This document shows, piece after piece, positions 29,194 through 37,085 of a DNA stretch of 64,000 nucleotides (position 1 is the first letter of the stretch; every line of letters starts with the position of its first letter). A program made the translations under genes and the position numbers. Location of the stretch: assembly GCF_013415125.1 (NCBI RefSeq), contig NZ_JACCDE010000015.1, positions 58,135 to 122,134 of the forward strand, read 5' to 3'. The notes under the pieces are model-generated. The model was not told the origin of the DNA and made no database searches. It saw nothing but the letters and a program-made list of their open reading frames with translations. The DNA comes from Vreelandella glaciei (lineage in GTDB: Bacteria; Pseudomonadota; Gammaproteobacteria; Pseudomonadales; Halomonadaceae).

Positions 29194-29213
29194 CGCCCGG
29201 CTAGGGCCGGGCG
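29194..29213. other. GC-rich hairpin between the DJ-1 and RHH genes
   Basis: CGCCCGGC and GCCGGGCG form a perfect 8-bp stem around TAGG downstream of the DJ-1/PfpI gene. There is no T-tract on either side, so it is at best a weak terminator. Confidence 0.4.
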
Positions 29214-29242
29214 CAAAGGTAATTATGATAGTGCGGCTAGCT

Positions 29243-29812
29243 TTACTTATTTAACAATGCCATAAATTGCGCCAGCCAGGCTGGGTGGGCAGGCCATGCG
29301 GGGGCGGTGACCAAGTTGCCATCGGTTACCGCATCCGTTACCTCCAAATTGGCAAAGTGGCCACCGGCAAGCTCTACCTCGGGCTGGCAGGCCGGGTAAG
29401 CGGAGCACTGCCGGCCCTCAAGCACTTTTGCAGCAGCCAAGAGCTGCGCACCATGACAGATGGCCGCCACGGGCTTGTTGGTCTCGAAAAAGTGCTGAAC
29501 CATCGTCAGGACTTCCTTGTTGAGACGAAGGTATTCCGGTGCGCGACCACCCGGTACCACTAGGGCATCGTAATCGGCGGGGTTAGTGTTGGCAAAATCA
29601 GCATTCAGTGCGAAGCGGTGCCCAGGCTTTTCAGAATAGGTTTGATCGCCTTCAAAGTCATGAATCGCGGTTGCCACAGTATCGCCCGAGGCTTTACCAG
29701 GGCAGACAGCATCTACTCGGTGGCCGACGGCCATAAGTGCCTGAAACGGCACCATGGTTTCATAGTCTTCAGTGAAATCGCCGGTGATCATTAAAATGCG
29801 CTTACTGCTCAT
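29243..29812 (-). CDS. DJ-1/PfpI-family protein
   Basis: The 189-aa protein has the class I glutamine-amidotransferase-like fold of DJ-1/PfpI, with nucleophile Cys119 in AAICHGAQ, adjacent His120, and the conserved Glu15 in GDFTEDYE. Relatives include PfpI-like proteases, glyoxalase III/deglycases and chaperones, so the activity cannot be fixed from sequence. It stands alone, with about 145 bp upstream. Confidence 0.85.
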   Translation of the reverse strand: MSSKRILMITGDFTEDYETMVPFQALMAVGHRVDAVCPGKASGDTVATAIHDFEGDQTYSEKPGHRFALNADFANTNPADYDALVVPGGRAPEYLRLNKEVLTMVQHFFETNKPVAAICHGAQLLAAAKVLEGRQCSAYPACQPEVELAGGHFANLEVTDAVTDGNLVTAPAWPAHPAWLAQFMALLNK

Positions 29813-29959
29813 CTCAGTACTCCTTTTACCTATTTATCTTATGGTTATTGATCGAGTGTGTGAGCACACGCGAGGCGTGTGAGATAAGACTAGCAAGCGC
29901 TTTCCACCAGCAGGTAGTAATTGCTTACTACTGAGTCATTTTCTCCTGCTGCGGAAGCG

Positions 29960-30454
29960 CTAGATGCCGTTGCCCCGCCGTGTCGCCGCCTGAAAGTGCC
30001 CTACCTGTGAATGCATGTCGCCGGCACGATCATCTAGTGTATGACTGGCCGTCGTGGCTTCTTGTACCAAGCGGGCATTTTGGTGCGTCACCTGACCCAA
30101 TTGCGAAATCGCTTGGTTGATCTGGTCAATACCTGCCGACTGTTCATGGGTCGCCCCAGCAATCTCCGTGACATAGCGCGTCACCTCACCCAGGCTATCA
30201 ATGATCTCCGGAAGGTGCTTACTGGATGCGTTGACGAGTTGCTCGCCCTCGCTCACCTTAGCGACACTGTCGTCTACTAAATGACGAATTTGGGCCGCCG
30301 TTTCAGCGCTGCGTCGCGCTAATTTACGCGCTTCTTGGGCCACCACAGCAAACCCGCGCCCCTACTCGCCAGGCTGGGCGGCTTCAACGGAGGCACTCAG
30401 TGCCAACAAGCTGGCTTTAAAGGCAATATTTGAAATAAAGACTAAAATTACCAT
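29960..30454 (-). pseudogene. 5'-truncated, stop-interrupted methyl-accepting chemotaxis protein
   Basis: The minus strand reads the cytoplasmic signalling tip of a chemotaxis receptor: IAFKASLLALSASVEAAQPGE, then an in-frame TAG at 30364-30362 where receptors have Gln (E-Q-G-R-G-F), then [25 protein letters not shown] and the descending coiled coil to a stop at 29960. Everything upstream of about 30440 (ligand-binding domain, membrane segments, HAMP) is missing and the DNA there is AT-rich. The surviving 128-codon open frame is therefore a fragment and not a functional receptor. Confidence 0.85.
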
Positions 30455-30486
30455 AAGAAAATTAAGTTATATAAATTAAGCAACTG

Positions 30487-31101
30487 CTAATCAGGACGTT
30501 CTATCGCAAAACGATCACTAATGCGGATGTAATCGCTGCCCGCTAGGCGACCTACAGGTTTCAGAAGGTCCATATCCACATGGCGACCGTCCCATAGCGC
30601 GTCATCAATATGAATGGAAACCACTTGCGCCAGTACCAACGTACCTGCTAAAGGTTGGTCACCGAACCGAATCATATCGAACAGTTTGCAACCAAACGCT
30701 ACAGGCGCATTAGCAATCCGCGGAACGCTCACACCCGGCATAGCAGCCTTTTCAAGCCCGGCCAGGGTAAACTCATCCTCTCCTGGCGGCAGGCTGGCAC
30801 TAGTGGTATTGAGCGCTTCAATTAACGCCTCACTCCCCACATGCACAACGCATTCTGCAACGTCATTTAAATTGCGCACCGTATCTTTAAGCTCACCGCT
30901 GCCATTGAGCAGTGGTGAAAATGCCAGCACCGGCGGGTTGACACTAGCGACATTGAAGAAGGAGAACGGTGCTAAATTAGTATTTCCCTGCTTATCCTGG
31001 GTAGACACCCAGGCAATGGGCCTTGGGCAAACAACGCCGGATAACAAGCGGTAAATAACACCGGGGCTTAGGGGGGAATCATCTAACAGATAGTTACTCA
31101 T
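30487..31101 (-). CDS. flavin reductase-like (FMN-binding split barrel) protein
   Basis: The 204-aa protein is a flavin-reductase-like domain protein: PRPIAWVSTQDKQGNTNLAPFSFFNVASVNPPVLAFSP is the FMN-binding signature (core PRPIAWVST and LAPFSFF). Relatives reduce or bind FMN and partner with monooxygenases or hydrolases. It lies between the chemotaxis receptor remnant and a divergent hydroxyacid dehydrogenase, and its partner is not evident. Confidence 0.83.
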   Translation of the reverse strand: MSNYLLDDSPLSPGVIYRLLSGVVCPRPIAWVSTQDKQGNTNLAPFSFFNVASVNPPVLAFSPLLNGSGELKDTVRNLNDVAECVVHVGSEALIEALNTTSASLPPGEDEFTLAGLEKAAMPGVSVPRIANAPVAFGCKLFDMIRFGDQPLAGTLVLAQVVSIHIDDALWDGRHVDMDLLKPVGRLAGSDYIRISDRFAIERPD

Positions 31102-31210
31102 TTTTGGCTCCTTGACGGTTAGTGTTCAGGTTAGTATCACTTTATAACAACAAGGCCCACCAAGCCCTGTTTTACTATTATCGATGCGACCAGTTTAAGG
31201 AATCCTCTCC

Positions 31211-32158
31211 ATGAAGATTATTATTCCCGATGATTATCAAGACTGTGTGCGCAATTTAGAGGCCTTCAAGCAGCTAGAAGGCCACGATGTGACGGTGTAT
31301 CACGACACTCTTACCGACCTGGACACGCTAAGTGCGCGTTTCCAGGACGCCGAGGCGTTAGTGCTGATTCGTGAACGCACGCCAATCACGGCTGCCCTAC
31401 TAGAGCGCTTACCCAAACTGAAGGTCATTAGCCAAACGGGTGGTGGTGCAGCGCATGTGGATATGGCGGCCTGTCGCCGCCATGGCGTTACTGTTATGGC
31501 GGGCACTGGTTCTCCCTACGCTGCGGCCGAGCTGACCTGGGGCTTAGTGCTTGCCGCCATGCGTCATATACCGGCAGAGGTCGAGAACCTGAAAGCAGGC
31601 CGCTGGCAGCGCACGTTAGGTACCGGCCTTAAAGGGCGCACGCTAAGCATCTTCGGCTATGGAAAAATCGGCAGCTTAGTAGCACGCTATGGTCAAGCGT
31701 TTGAAATGAACGTGCTGGTATGGGGCCGGGAAGGCACTCGCCAGCGCGCTTTGGATGCTGGGCTCGAAGTGGCCGAAAGTCAGGCCGATTTGTTTCAGCG
31801 CTCAGATGTGCTGAGCCTGCACCTTCGCTTGAACGACGAAACCCGCGGTATCGTCACTGCTGAATCACTCGCCCAGATGAAGCCTACGTCTCTGCTGGTA
31901 AATACCAGTCGTTCACCGTTAGTGGCGCCCGGTGCGCTTGAGCAGGCGCTTATAGCTGGGCGCCCTGGTCAGGCAGCGGTGGATGTCTTCGATGCGGAAC
32001 CGGTCATTGAAAACGCGTTGCTGGCATTGCCTAATCTAGTCGCCACGCCTCACCTTGGCTATGTAGAAAAAGATAGCTATGAGCTCTATTTTGGCGATGC
32101 CTTTAGCAACCTGCTGGCTTACATGGATGGTCAACCGATTAACAATTTAGCGGGCTAA
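31211..32158 (+). CDS. D-2-hydroxyacid dehydrogenase family protein
   Basis: The 315-aa NAD(P)-dependent dehydrogenase has the nucleotide loop IFGYGKIGSLVARYG and the family catalytic positions Arg in NTSRSPLV, Glu in VFDAEP and His in ATPHLGYVEK. It could act as a glyoxylate/hydroxypyruvate reductase or on another 2-keto acid; the substrate cannot be read from sequence. It is divergent from the flavin reductase-like gene. Confidence 0.86.
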   Translation: MKIIIPDDYQDCVRNLEAFKQLEGHDVTVYHDTLTDLDTLSARFQDAEALVLIRERTPITAALLERLPKLKVISQTGGGAAHVDMAACRRHGVTVMAGTGSPYAAAELTWGLVLAAMRHIPAEVENLKAGRWQRTLGTGLKGRTLSIFGYGKIGSLVARYGQAFEMNVLVWGREGTRQRALDAGLEVAESQADLFQRSDVLSLHLRLNDETRGIVTAESLAQMKPTSLLVNTSRSPLVAPGALEQALIAGRPGQAAVDVFDAEPVIENALLALPNLVATPHLGYVEKDSYELYFGDAFSNLLAYMDGQPINNLAG

Positions 32159-32244
32159 TTGAGCGCGCTAAGTAGGCTAGCCATCCCCGTCTCTGTGCCA
32201 ATTGTGCTAGCCTTATGGGTTCACGAGTAACACAGAGGCCATTA

Positions 32245-32661
32245 ATGCTCACCATTTCTAGCAACGTTACCCTGGCTGATTGGGAGATTGATATTAGCCA
32301 GATTCGCGCCCAAGGCGCGGGCGGCCAGAACGTCAATAAAGTCGCTTCAGCAGTACATCTGCGCTTCGATATTCTTAGCTCAACACTGCCACCGCTGTAC
32401 AAAGAGCGCTTAATGGCGCTGTCCGATCAGCGCATCAGTAAAGAGGGCGTGGTGATTATTAAAGCCCAGAGCCATCGTAAGCTTGAGCTGAATAAAGAGG
32501 ATGCGTTGGCACGCTTAAAAGAACTGATACAGAGTGCCACCAAGCAGCAAAAAGCACGCCGTGCCACTAAGCCCACCAAAGGTTCACAGCGACGCCGCGT
32601 CGATCACAAAACCCGTAAGGGCAAAATCAAGTCATTGCGCGGTAAAGTGTCGGCGTCATAA
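32245..32661 (+). CDS. arfB: alternative ribosome-rescue factor / peptidyl-tRNA hydrolase ArfB
   Basis: ArfB rescues ribosomes stalled on non-stop mRNA by hydrolysing peptidyl-tRNA. The 138-aa protein has the catalytic GGQ (27-28 region, in RAQGAGGQNVNK) and a basic C-terminal tail (KKxxRRxxxK-type: RRRVDHKTRKGKIKSLRGK) that enters the mRNA channel. It lacks the codon-recognition domain of RF1/RF2. The ATG at 32245 has GAGG 8 nt upstream and gives the family N-terminus. Confidence 0.92.
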   Translation: MLTISSNVTLADWEIDISQIRAQGAGGQNVNKVASAVHLRFDILSSTLPPLYKERLMALSDQRISKEGVVIIKAQSHRKLELNKEDALARLKELIQSATKQQKARRATKPTKGSQRRRVDHKTRKGKIKSLRGKVSAS

Positions 32662-32692
32662 TGCGCCAGTCAGTTCTTCAGAGCCTATCTTA

Positions 32693-32914
32693 ATGCGCAC
32701 ATCTTCTACCGTCCGCCCACTCTCGCCGTGCGTGCAGATTTGCCAGATCGAGCCATCCTCTTCATTGTGCAATGGCTGCGGCCGTACGCTAGATGAAATT
32801 TCGGTCTGGGGAGCCATGACCGAGGCCGAAAAAGCCCCGGTATGGGAACGCCTGGAAAGCGAAGGCTATGTCTCTGATAGCCATATTTCTAAAGACCAGG
32901 TTTCCAAAGACTAA
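32693..32914 (+). CDS. DUF1289 protein
   Basis: The 73-aa protein carries the four-cysteine DUF1289 motif: SPCVQICQIEPSSSLCNGCGRTLDEI, probably metal binding (Cys-x3-Cys then Cys-x2-Cys). Its role is unknown. The last codons (ISKDQVSKD-stop) are encoded by a 15-bp tandem repeat that continues beyond the stop, so the C-terminus may have been set by repeat expansion. Confidence 0.75.
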   Translation: MRTSSTVRPLSPCVQICQIEPSSSLCNGCGRTLDEISVWGAMTEAEKAPVWERLESEGYVSDSHISKDQVSKD

Positions 32915-32960
32915 GTTTCTAAAGACTAAGTTTCTAAAGACTAAGTTTCTAAAGACAATG
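32886..32960. repeat. five tandem 15-bp repeats between convergent genes
   Basis: The unit TTTCTAAAGACTAAG occurs five times without gaps (32886, 32901, 32916, 32931, 32946); units 3 and 4 are identical and the outer ones differ by one to four bases. The array holds the stop codon of the DUF1289 gene (+) and the stop and last codons of the proline racemase-family gene (-). Confidence 0.95.
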
Positions 32961-34005
32961 CCGCAGGCTGATGACGGTCACTCAAGATATGGTGCAATTC
33001 ACCGCACGCCACCATCGGGTCGTCACAGTTGATCACAATATCCGAGCGCGACAACACGTAACTGCGGCCGGTAATGGTATTTTCCACTACTTGGTAAGCG
33101 CCTTCCTGATGAGTGCCAATGAAGGTGCCGATAAACCCCGTCTCACGCAGTGAAACCGTCTCTAGTTTATCGCCTATATTCAATCGCCCTTCATAATTCA
33201 TCAATGCCAGGCGTGCCGAGGTACCAGTACCCGTTGTACTACGGCAAATAACGCCAGGATGAACATAGGTGGTTGAGCGTGAACGTATATAACCTTCCGT
33301 CACCTTCTCTTCAGGACCCATAAAGTGCAAAAACGGCAGTGGCCCTACGTCACCCAGGGTGTAATGGGAAAAGCCTCGCTGCGCTTTAATTGCCTCAACA
33401 ATTTTATAGGCACACTCAGAGAGCGCACGCTCTTCATCACGCGTCAGCTTAAAGCCCAATTCAGTGGCATCCACTAACGCATAAAAGCCACCGCTGTAGG
33501 CGATGGAGTATGTGACATCACCAATGCCCGGCACATCAATCGTATCGCGATAGGTATCGATATAGCTGGGAAGGCCGCCACAGGTAACTGACTCCACCAC
33601 GCCGTTATGCACTTTGGCTTCGATCTGCACCAAGCCTGCCGGCGCTTCCAGCTTAAAGCGCTGTATCCCTTCCTGCTTGGGCACAATACCGCTCTCCAGC
33701 ACAGCTGTCGCGGTACACAAGGTGTTAGAGCCAGAGTAAATGGGATAGCCCATTACTTCCATAATGATATAGCCCGCGACCGCTTCCGGATGGCTGGGAG
33801 GCACCAACAAATCGACTGACATTTCTGGAATGCCGTAGGGCTCTTCAAGCAGCAAGCGACGTAAACCGTCGGCGTCATCGCGCAGGTACTCCATCTGCTC
33901 GCGTACAGTGGCGCCAGGCAAAATATCGATGCCACCGGTGACAATACGGCTAACATCGCCACCGGCGTGAGTATCCATTAACTGGATGGTATGGAGATTA
34001 GGCAC
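32941..34005 (-). CDS. proline racemase-family protein with Ser/Thr at the two catalytic positions
   Basis: The 354-aa protein belongs to the proline racemase / hydroxyproline epimerase / trans-3-hydroxyproline dehydratase family (DTHAGGDVSRIVTGG; GTGTSARLALMNYEGRL). In racemases and epimerases the two bases are cysteines in MCGHGT and SPCGTGTSA. Here the corresponding sites read YSGSNT (Ser91) and STTGTGTSA (Thr258). Cys/Thr pairs are known for 3-hydroxyproline dehydratases, while a Ser/Thr pair is unusual. A racemase activity is unlikely; a dehydratase or other activity is possible. It may form a unit with the dehydrogenase just upstream (11-bp gap). Confidence 0.85.
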   Translation of the reverse strand: MPNLHTIQLMDTHAGGDVSRIVTGGIDILPGATVREQMEYLRDDADGLRRLLLEEPYGIPEMSVDLLVPPSHPEAVAGYIIMEVMGYPIYSGSNTLCTATAVLESGIVPKQEGIQRFKLEAPAGLVQIEAKVHNGVVESVTCGGLPSYIDTYRDTIDVPGIGDVTYSIAYSGGFYALVDATELGFKLTRDEERALSECAYKIVEAIKAQRGFSHYTLGDVGPLPFLHFMGPEEKVTEGYIRSRSTTYVHPGVICRSTTGTGTSARLALMNYEGRLNIGDKLETVSLRETGFIGTFIGTHQEGAYQVVENTITGRSYVLSRSDIVINCDDPMVACGELHHILSDRHQPAALSLET

Positions 34006-34016
34006 TAGTGGCGCTC

Positions 34017-35195
34017 CTAAGCGTCAGAAGAGGAATTTTCGAGGGCGAACGGAGCACCATGAGAGGCCCACTGGGCATCGGGAACAAGCACAATTTTACC
34101 CAGATAGTTGCTGTCCCGATTAACAAAATAGCGCTCGGCCGCATGCAGGTCGGAAAGCTTAAATGCCGCATGAAGCACGGGCTTTAATTCACCGCTGCGT
34201 ATCCATGCCACAAGCTGTTCGGCCTCTTCACGGGTGCCGTGGGAAACGCCAAAAATCTGCACTTGGTACAGATAAACGCGCGTCCACATCATTTCGCTCA
34301 GATTGCCACCGCTGGCACCCGCAATGGAAAGGCGCGGGTAGCTCTTACGTCCCTGCATATCGACAATCATGGTATCGATAAATAGATTGGTCATTTCACC
34401 GCCGACCAGATCCATCACCGCATCGATCGGTTTACCGCTGGTCGTTTCCAGCACGCGATCCACAAACGTCGGCAAGTCTCCACGGTCAATCACCGCTTCT
34501 GCGCCTAGTGCTTTAAGGGCGTCAGCTTTGTCTAGCTGGCTTACCGCATAGGGAATAGCGCCCACAACGCGGCAGAGCTGAATCAGTGCGGTACCCACGC
34601 CACCGCTGGCGCCACTGACCAACACGCGCTCACCAGCACTCACCTTGGCGGCGGTCATCATGTGGTAAGCCGTTTGATAAGAGCACATGCCCATTGAGGC
34701 CAATTCAGCATCGTGAAGCTCGGGGTTGGGCACGTGATAAAACTGATCAGCAGGGACAGCGATATACTCAGCAAAGCCGCCATCGGCACCATGTCCGTAG
34801 TAATCAGGAGTGAGGTTAATATCACGGCGCTCGTCGGCGTAGATATTAAAATCGAGCAGCCCTCGCTGGCCAATGCGCTCAGCGTCGACCCCCTCTCCAA
34901 CCGCCACGATGCGGCCTGCCACATCGGCCCCTTGAATACGCGGGAAGGTAAGCGTCGGGGTGCCACCCATGGCAAAGGAAGTCACATCACCTTTATCTTT
35001 GGTGGGATAAAGGCCTTCACGCGCTTTTCGGTCAGTATTGTTCTTTGCTGTCGCCGTCACCTGCACCAGCACTTCGCCCGCCTTGGGCTTAGGTGTAGCG
35101 ACATCCGGATGGTACTCCAATTTCTCAATACCGCCATGTCCAGTCAATAGCATGGCGGCCATCGTCGGCGGCAGCGTGTTTTCAATTTCGGCCAT
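34017..35195 (-). CDS. zinc-independent MDR oxidoreductase (quinone-reductase-like)
   Basis: The 392-aa medium-chain dehydrogenase/reductase has a GroES-like N-terminal domain (FPRIQGADVAGRIVAVGEGV) and the NADPH loop VLVSGASGGVGTALIQL. It lacks the GHE and four-cysteine zinc sites of true alcohol dehydrogenases, which points to the quinone-reductase/crotonyl-reductase side of the family. The start at 35195 has AAGGAG 7 nt upstream; the frame from 35231 is not supported. It is upstream of the racemase-like gene and likely co-transcribed. Confidence 0.83.
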   Translation of the reverse strand: MAEIENTLPPTMAAMLLTGHGGIEKLEYHPDVATPKPKAGEVLVQVTATAKNNTDRKAREGLYPTKDKGDVTSFAMGGTPTLTFPRIQGADVAGRIVAVGEGVDAERIGQRGLLDFNIYADERRDINLTPDYYGHGADGGFAEYIAVPADQFYHVPNPELHDAELASMGMCSYQTAYHMMTAAKVSAGERVLVSGASGGVGTALIQLCRVVGAIPYAVSQLDKADALKALGAEAVIDRGDLPTFVDRVLETTSGKPIDAVMDLVGGEMTNLFIDTMIVDMQGRKSYPRLSIAGASGGNLSEMMWTRVYLYQVQIFGVSHGTREEAEQLVAWIRSGELKPVLHAAFKLSDLHAAERYFVNRDSNYLGKIVLVPDAQWASHGAPFALENSSSDA

Positions 35196-35368
35196 GAGCT
35201 GACTCCTTAATATGGGTATATTGGCGCTCAAATGACAATAACAAACTCTTGCCGAGTCTCAAAAGCCATATAAGCGGCAATGGCGGCAACGCGTGGTTGC
35301 GAGGCCGCCAGAAGAACAAAGCACACTTATTAATATTAGCCAATACAGATATTAATTAAACATAAGCA

Positions 35369-35947
35369 TTAGCTAAAGACAGGGACACCAATCAACACGG
35401 TGTGCAAGTAAAAAGCAAAGAAGACATACGCCACCAGCCCGATGAGTACGGTAGCAATAGTAGCCATTTTCGTGGTGCTAACTGGCGCAGCTGACGTCAA
35501 ACGATCACGCTTTTTGGCAGCTTTAAACGCTAGGATTGCCCAGATAAGAAAGGCTGCAAAAAAGATAATATCGCCTAAGCGGCCGTTGGCTAGCAGGTGG
35601 GCAAACGCCCATATTTTTACTGACAGCATCATCGGGTGGCCAAGCTTGGCCTTAATAGCATTATGGGGAACATACGCCGCCACTAGCATAATAAAGGCAG
35701 GCAGCATGAGCAGCGCGACCGCATGGCGCATTCCCATGGGTGGTTGCCACACATAAATAGGGTCAAGGCGCATCTGGCCAAATCCATAAATGGCAATCGC
35801 CAAGCCGATCACGGACACTGCCGAATAGGCTATTTTCCACGTGGTTTCGCCGAATTTGGCAATTTGCTGCTGTCGCCAATTTTCAGCAAAAATACGCACA
35901 GAGTGGCTACCTAAAAAAATCAGCAGCCCGATGATCATTATGGTCAT
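35369..35947 (-). CDS. NnrU-family membrane protein
   Basis: The 192-aa protein has about five to six hydrophobic segments and the NnrU pattern (LLIFLGSHSVRIFAENWR at the N-terminus, HPMMLSVKIWAFAHLLANGRLGDIIFF in the middle). NnrU is linked to nitric oxide/denitrification in some bacteria, but members also occur without those genes and resemble methyltransferase-type membrane enzymes. The start at 35947 has GGGAGC 7 nt upstream; the frame from 36046 adds a non-membrane extension that is unlikely. Confidence 0.85.
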   Translation of the reverse strand: MTIMIIGLLIFLGSHSVRIFAENWRQQQIAKFGETTWKIAYSAVSVIGLAIAIYGFGQMRLDPIYVWQPPMGMRHAVALLMLPAFIMLVAAYVPHNAIKAKLGHPMMLSVKIWAFAHLLANGRLGDIIFFAAFLIWAILAFKAAKKRDRLTSAAPVSTTKMATIATVLIGLVAYVFFAFYLHTVLIGVPVFS

Positions 35948-36088
35948 GAAAAATGCTCCCAGTGAAAATGCTAGTCGACGGCTTGATGCCTTATAGTCTT
36001 GGTCGCTGCAGAGGATGCCACACTCACCCCTCAACCACCTATGCATGCGTCAACTTTTCGTTTCCTGGCGTGTCGTTCACTGACGAGC

Positions 36089-37057
36089 TTAAAACCAGTG
36101 TTTGCGTTTAAATAACCAAATCAATATGCCGCCGATGCCCAGCATCGCCCCTAAGACAAAAAAGTAGCCGTACTCATAGCGCAGCTCGGGCATATTTTCG
36201 AAGTTCATGCCGTAAATCCCAGCGATAAACGTAAGGGGCACAAAAATCGCGGTAATGACGGTGAGAACACGCATGGTGATATTTAGCTGATGAGAAGAAA
36301 TAGAGATATAGCCATCAACTAGGTCACCACAAATGTCATAGTACATCTGGGTCAAGGTGTAGAGACGTTCAAAGCGGTCCGCCACATCGTTAATAGCGTG
36401 CAGGGTTTCGCTCTCTTCCCGGGGCAGATGCTCGTAGTCATAAGCCGTCAGCTCTTGAGTAATGCCTTTGTGGTAACTAAAAATGCGGCGCATTTTGACC
36501 AATCGAGAACGATAAGTAATGATCTTGCGCATCAAAACATCGTTGCCGTCTTCTAACAGTTCATCCTCTAGATCGCTTAATTCAGTTTCAAACTCAAGCA
36601 GGCTATCGATATAAAACCCAGCTGAGATATACATAACGCGCAGCGCGACCTGCTCCGGCGAATGCGCCAAAAGTGCTCTGCCGTGCTCGTTAAACAGCCG
36701 CTCAATGCTTAACGCTTCACCAGGATGGAGCGTAACCAAAAACCGTTCGCCCACAAAAAAACAGACCTGTTGAGGCAAATAGTTCAGCTCGGCATCGAAG
36801 GAGGAGATGCCGCGATAAATAATCAGCGTATGGTTATCAAACTCTTCTATTTTAGGTGGATGGCGCTCTTTATGGGCATCTTGAATCGCCATCGGGTGAA
36901 ACTCGAATGCCTCTAAAATCGACCGTTCGCTCTGCTGGGTTTCTCCCTGCATATCAATCCAGATATGGCTTCCCGGCGTAGCCCGCCACACAGCCATTAG
37001 GCTTTCACCGCCCTCATGGGTCTCGCCTTCAGGCGTAGTCAGAATAGTTCGAATCAT
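36089..37057 (-). CDS. corA: CorA-family divalent cation transporter
   Basis: The 322-aa protein has a large cytoplasmic N-terminal domain and two C-terminal membrane segments, the first ending in the selectivity motif YGMNFENMPE (GMN), the second followed by the basic RKHWF terminus. It probably carries Mg2+ (or Co2+/Ni2+, or Zn2+ efflux as in ZntB relatives). The ATG at 37057 is preceded by AGGA; the longer frame from 37096 overlaps the upstream diguanylate cyclase gene. Confidence 0.9.
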   Translation of the reverse strand: MIRTILTTPEGETHEGGESLMAVWRATPGSHIWIDMQGETQQSERSILEAFEFHPMAIQDAHKERHPPKIEEFDNHTLIIYRGISSFDAELNYLPQQVCFFVGERFLVTLHPGEALSIERLFNEHGRALLAHSPEQVALRVMYISAGFYIDSLLEFETELSDLEDELLEDGNDVLMRKIITYRSRLVKMRRIFSYHKGITQELTAYDYEHLPREESETLHAINDVADRFERLYTLTQMYYDICGDLVDGYISISSHQLNITMRVLTVITAIFVPLTFIAGIYGMNFENMPELRYEYGYFFVLGAMLGIGGILIWLFKRKHWF

Positions 37058-37085
37058 GATCGTCCTTGAATATTTCCGGTCTTTC

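Noticed and set aside
32886..32960. CRISPR-like repeat array
   Set aside because: The units are contiguous 15-mers with no spacers and no cas genes are nearby, so it is a tandem repeat.
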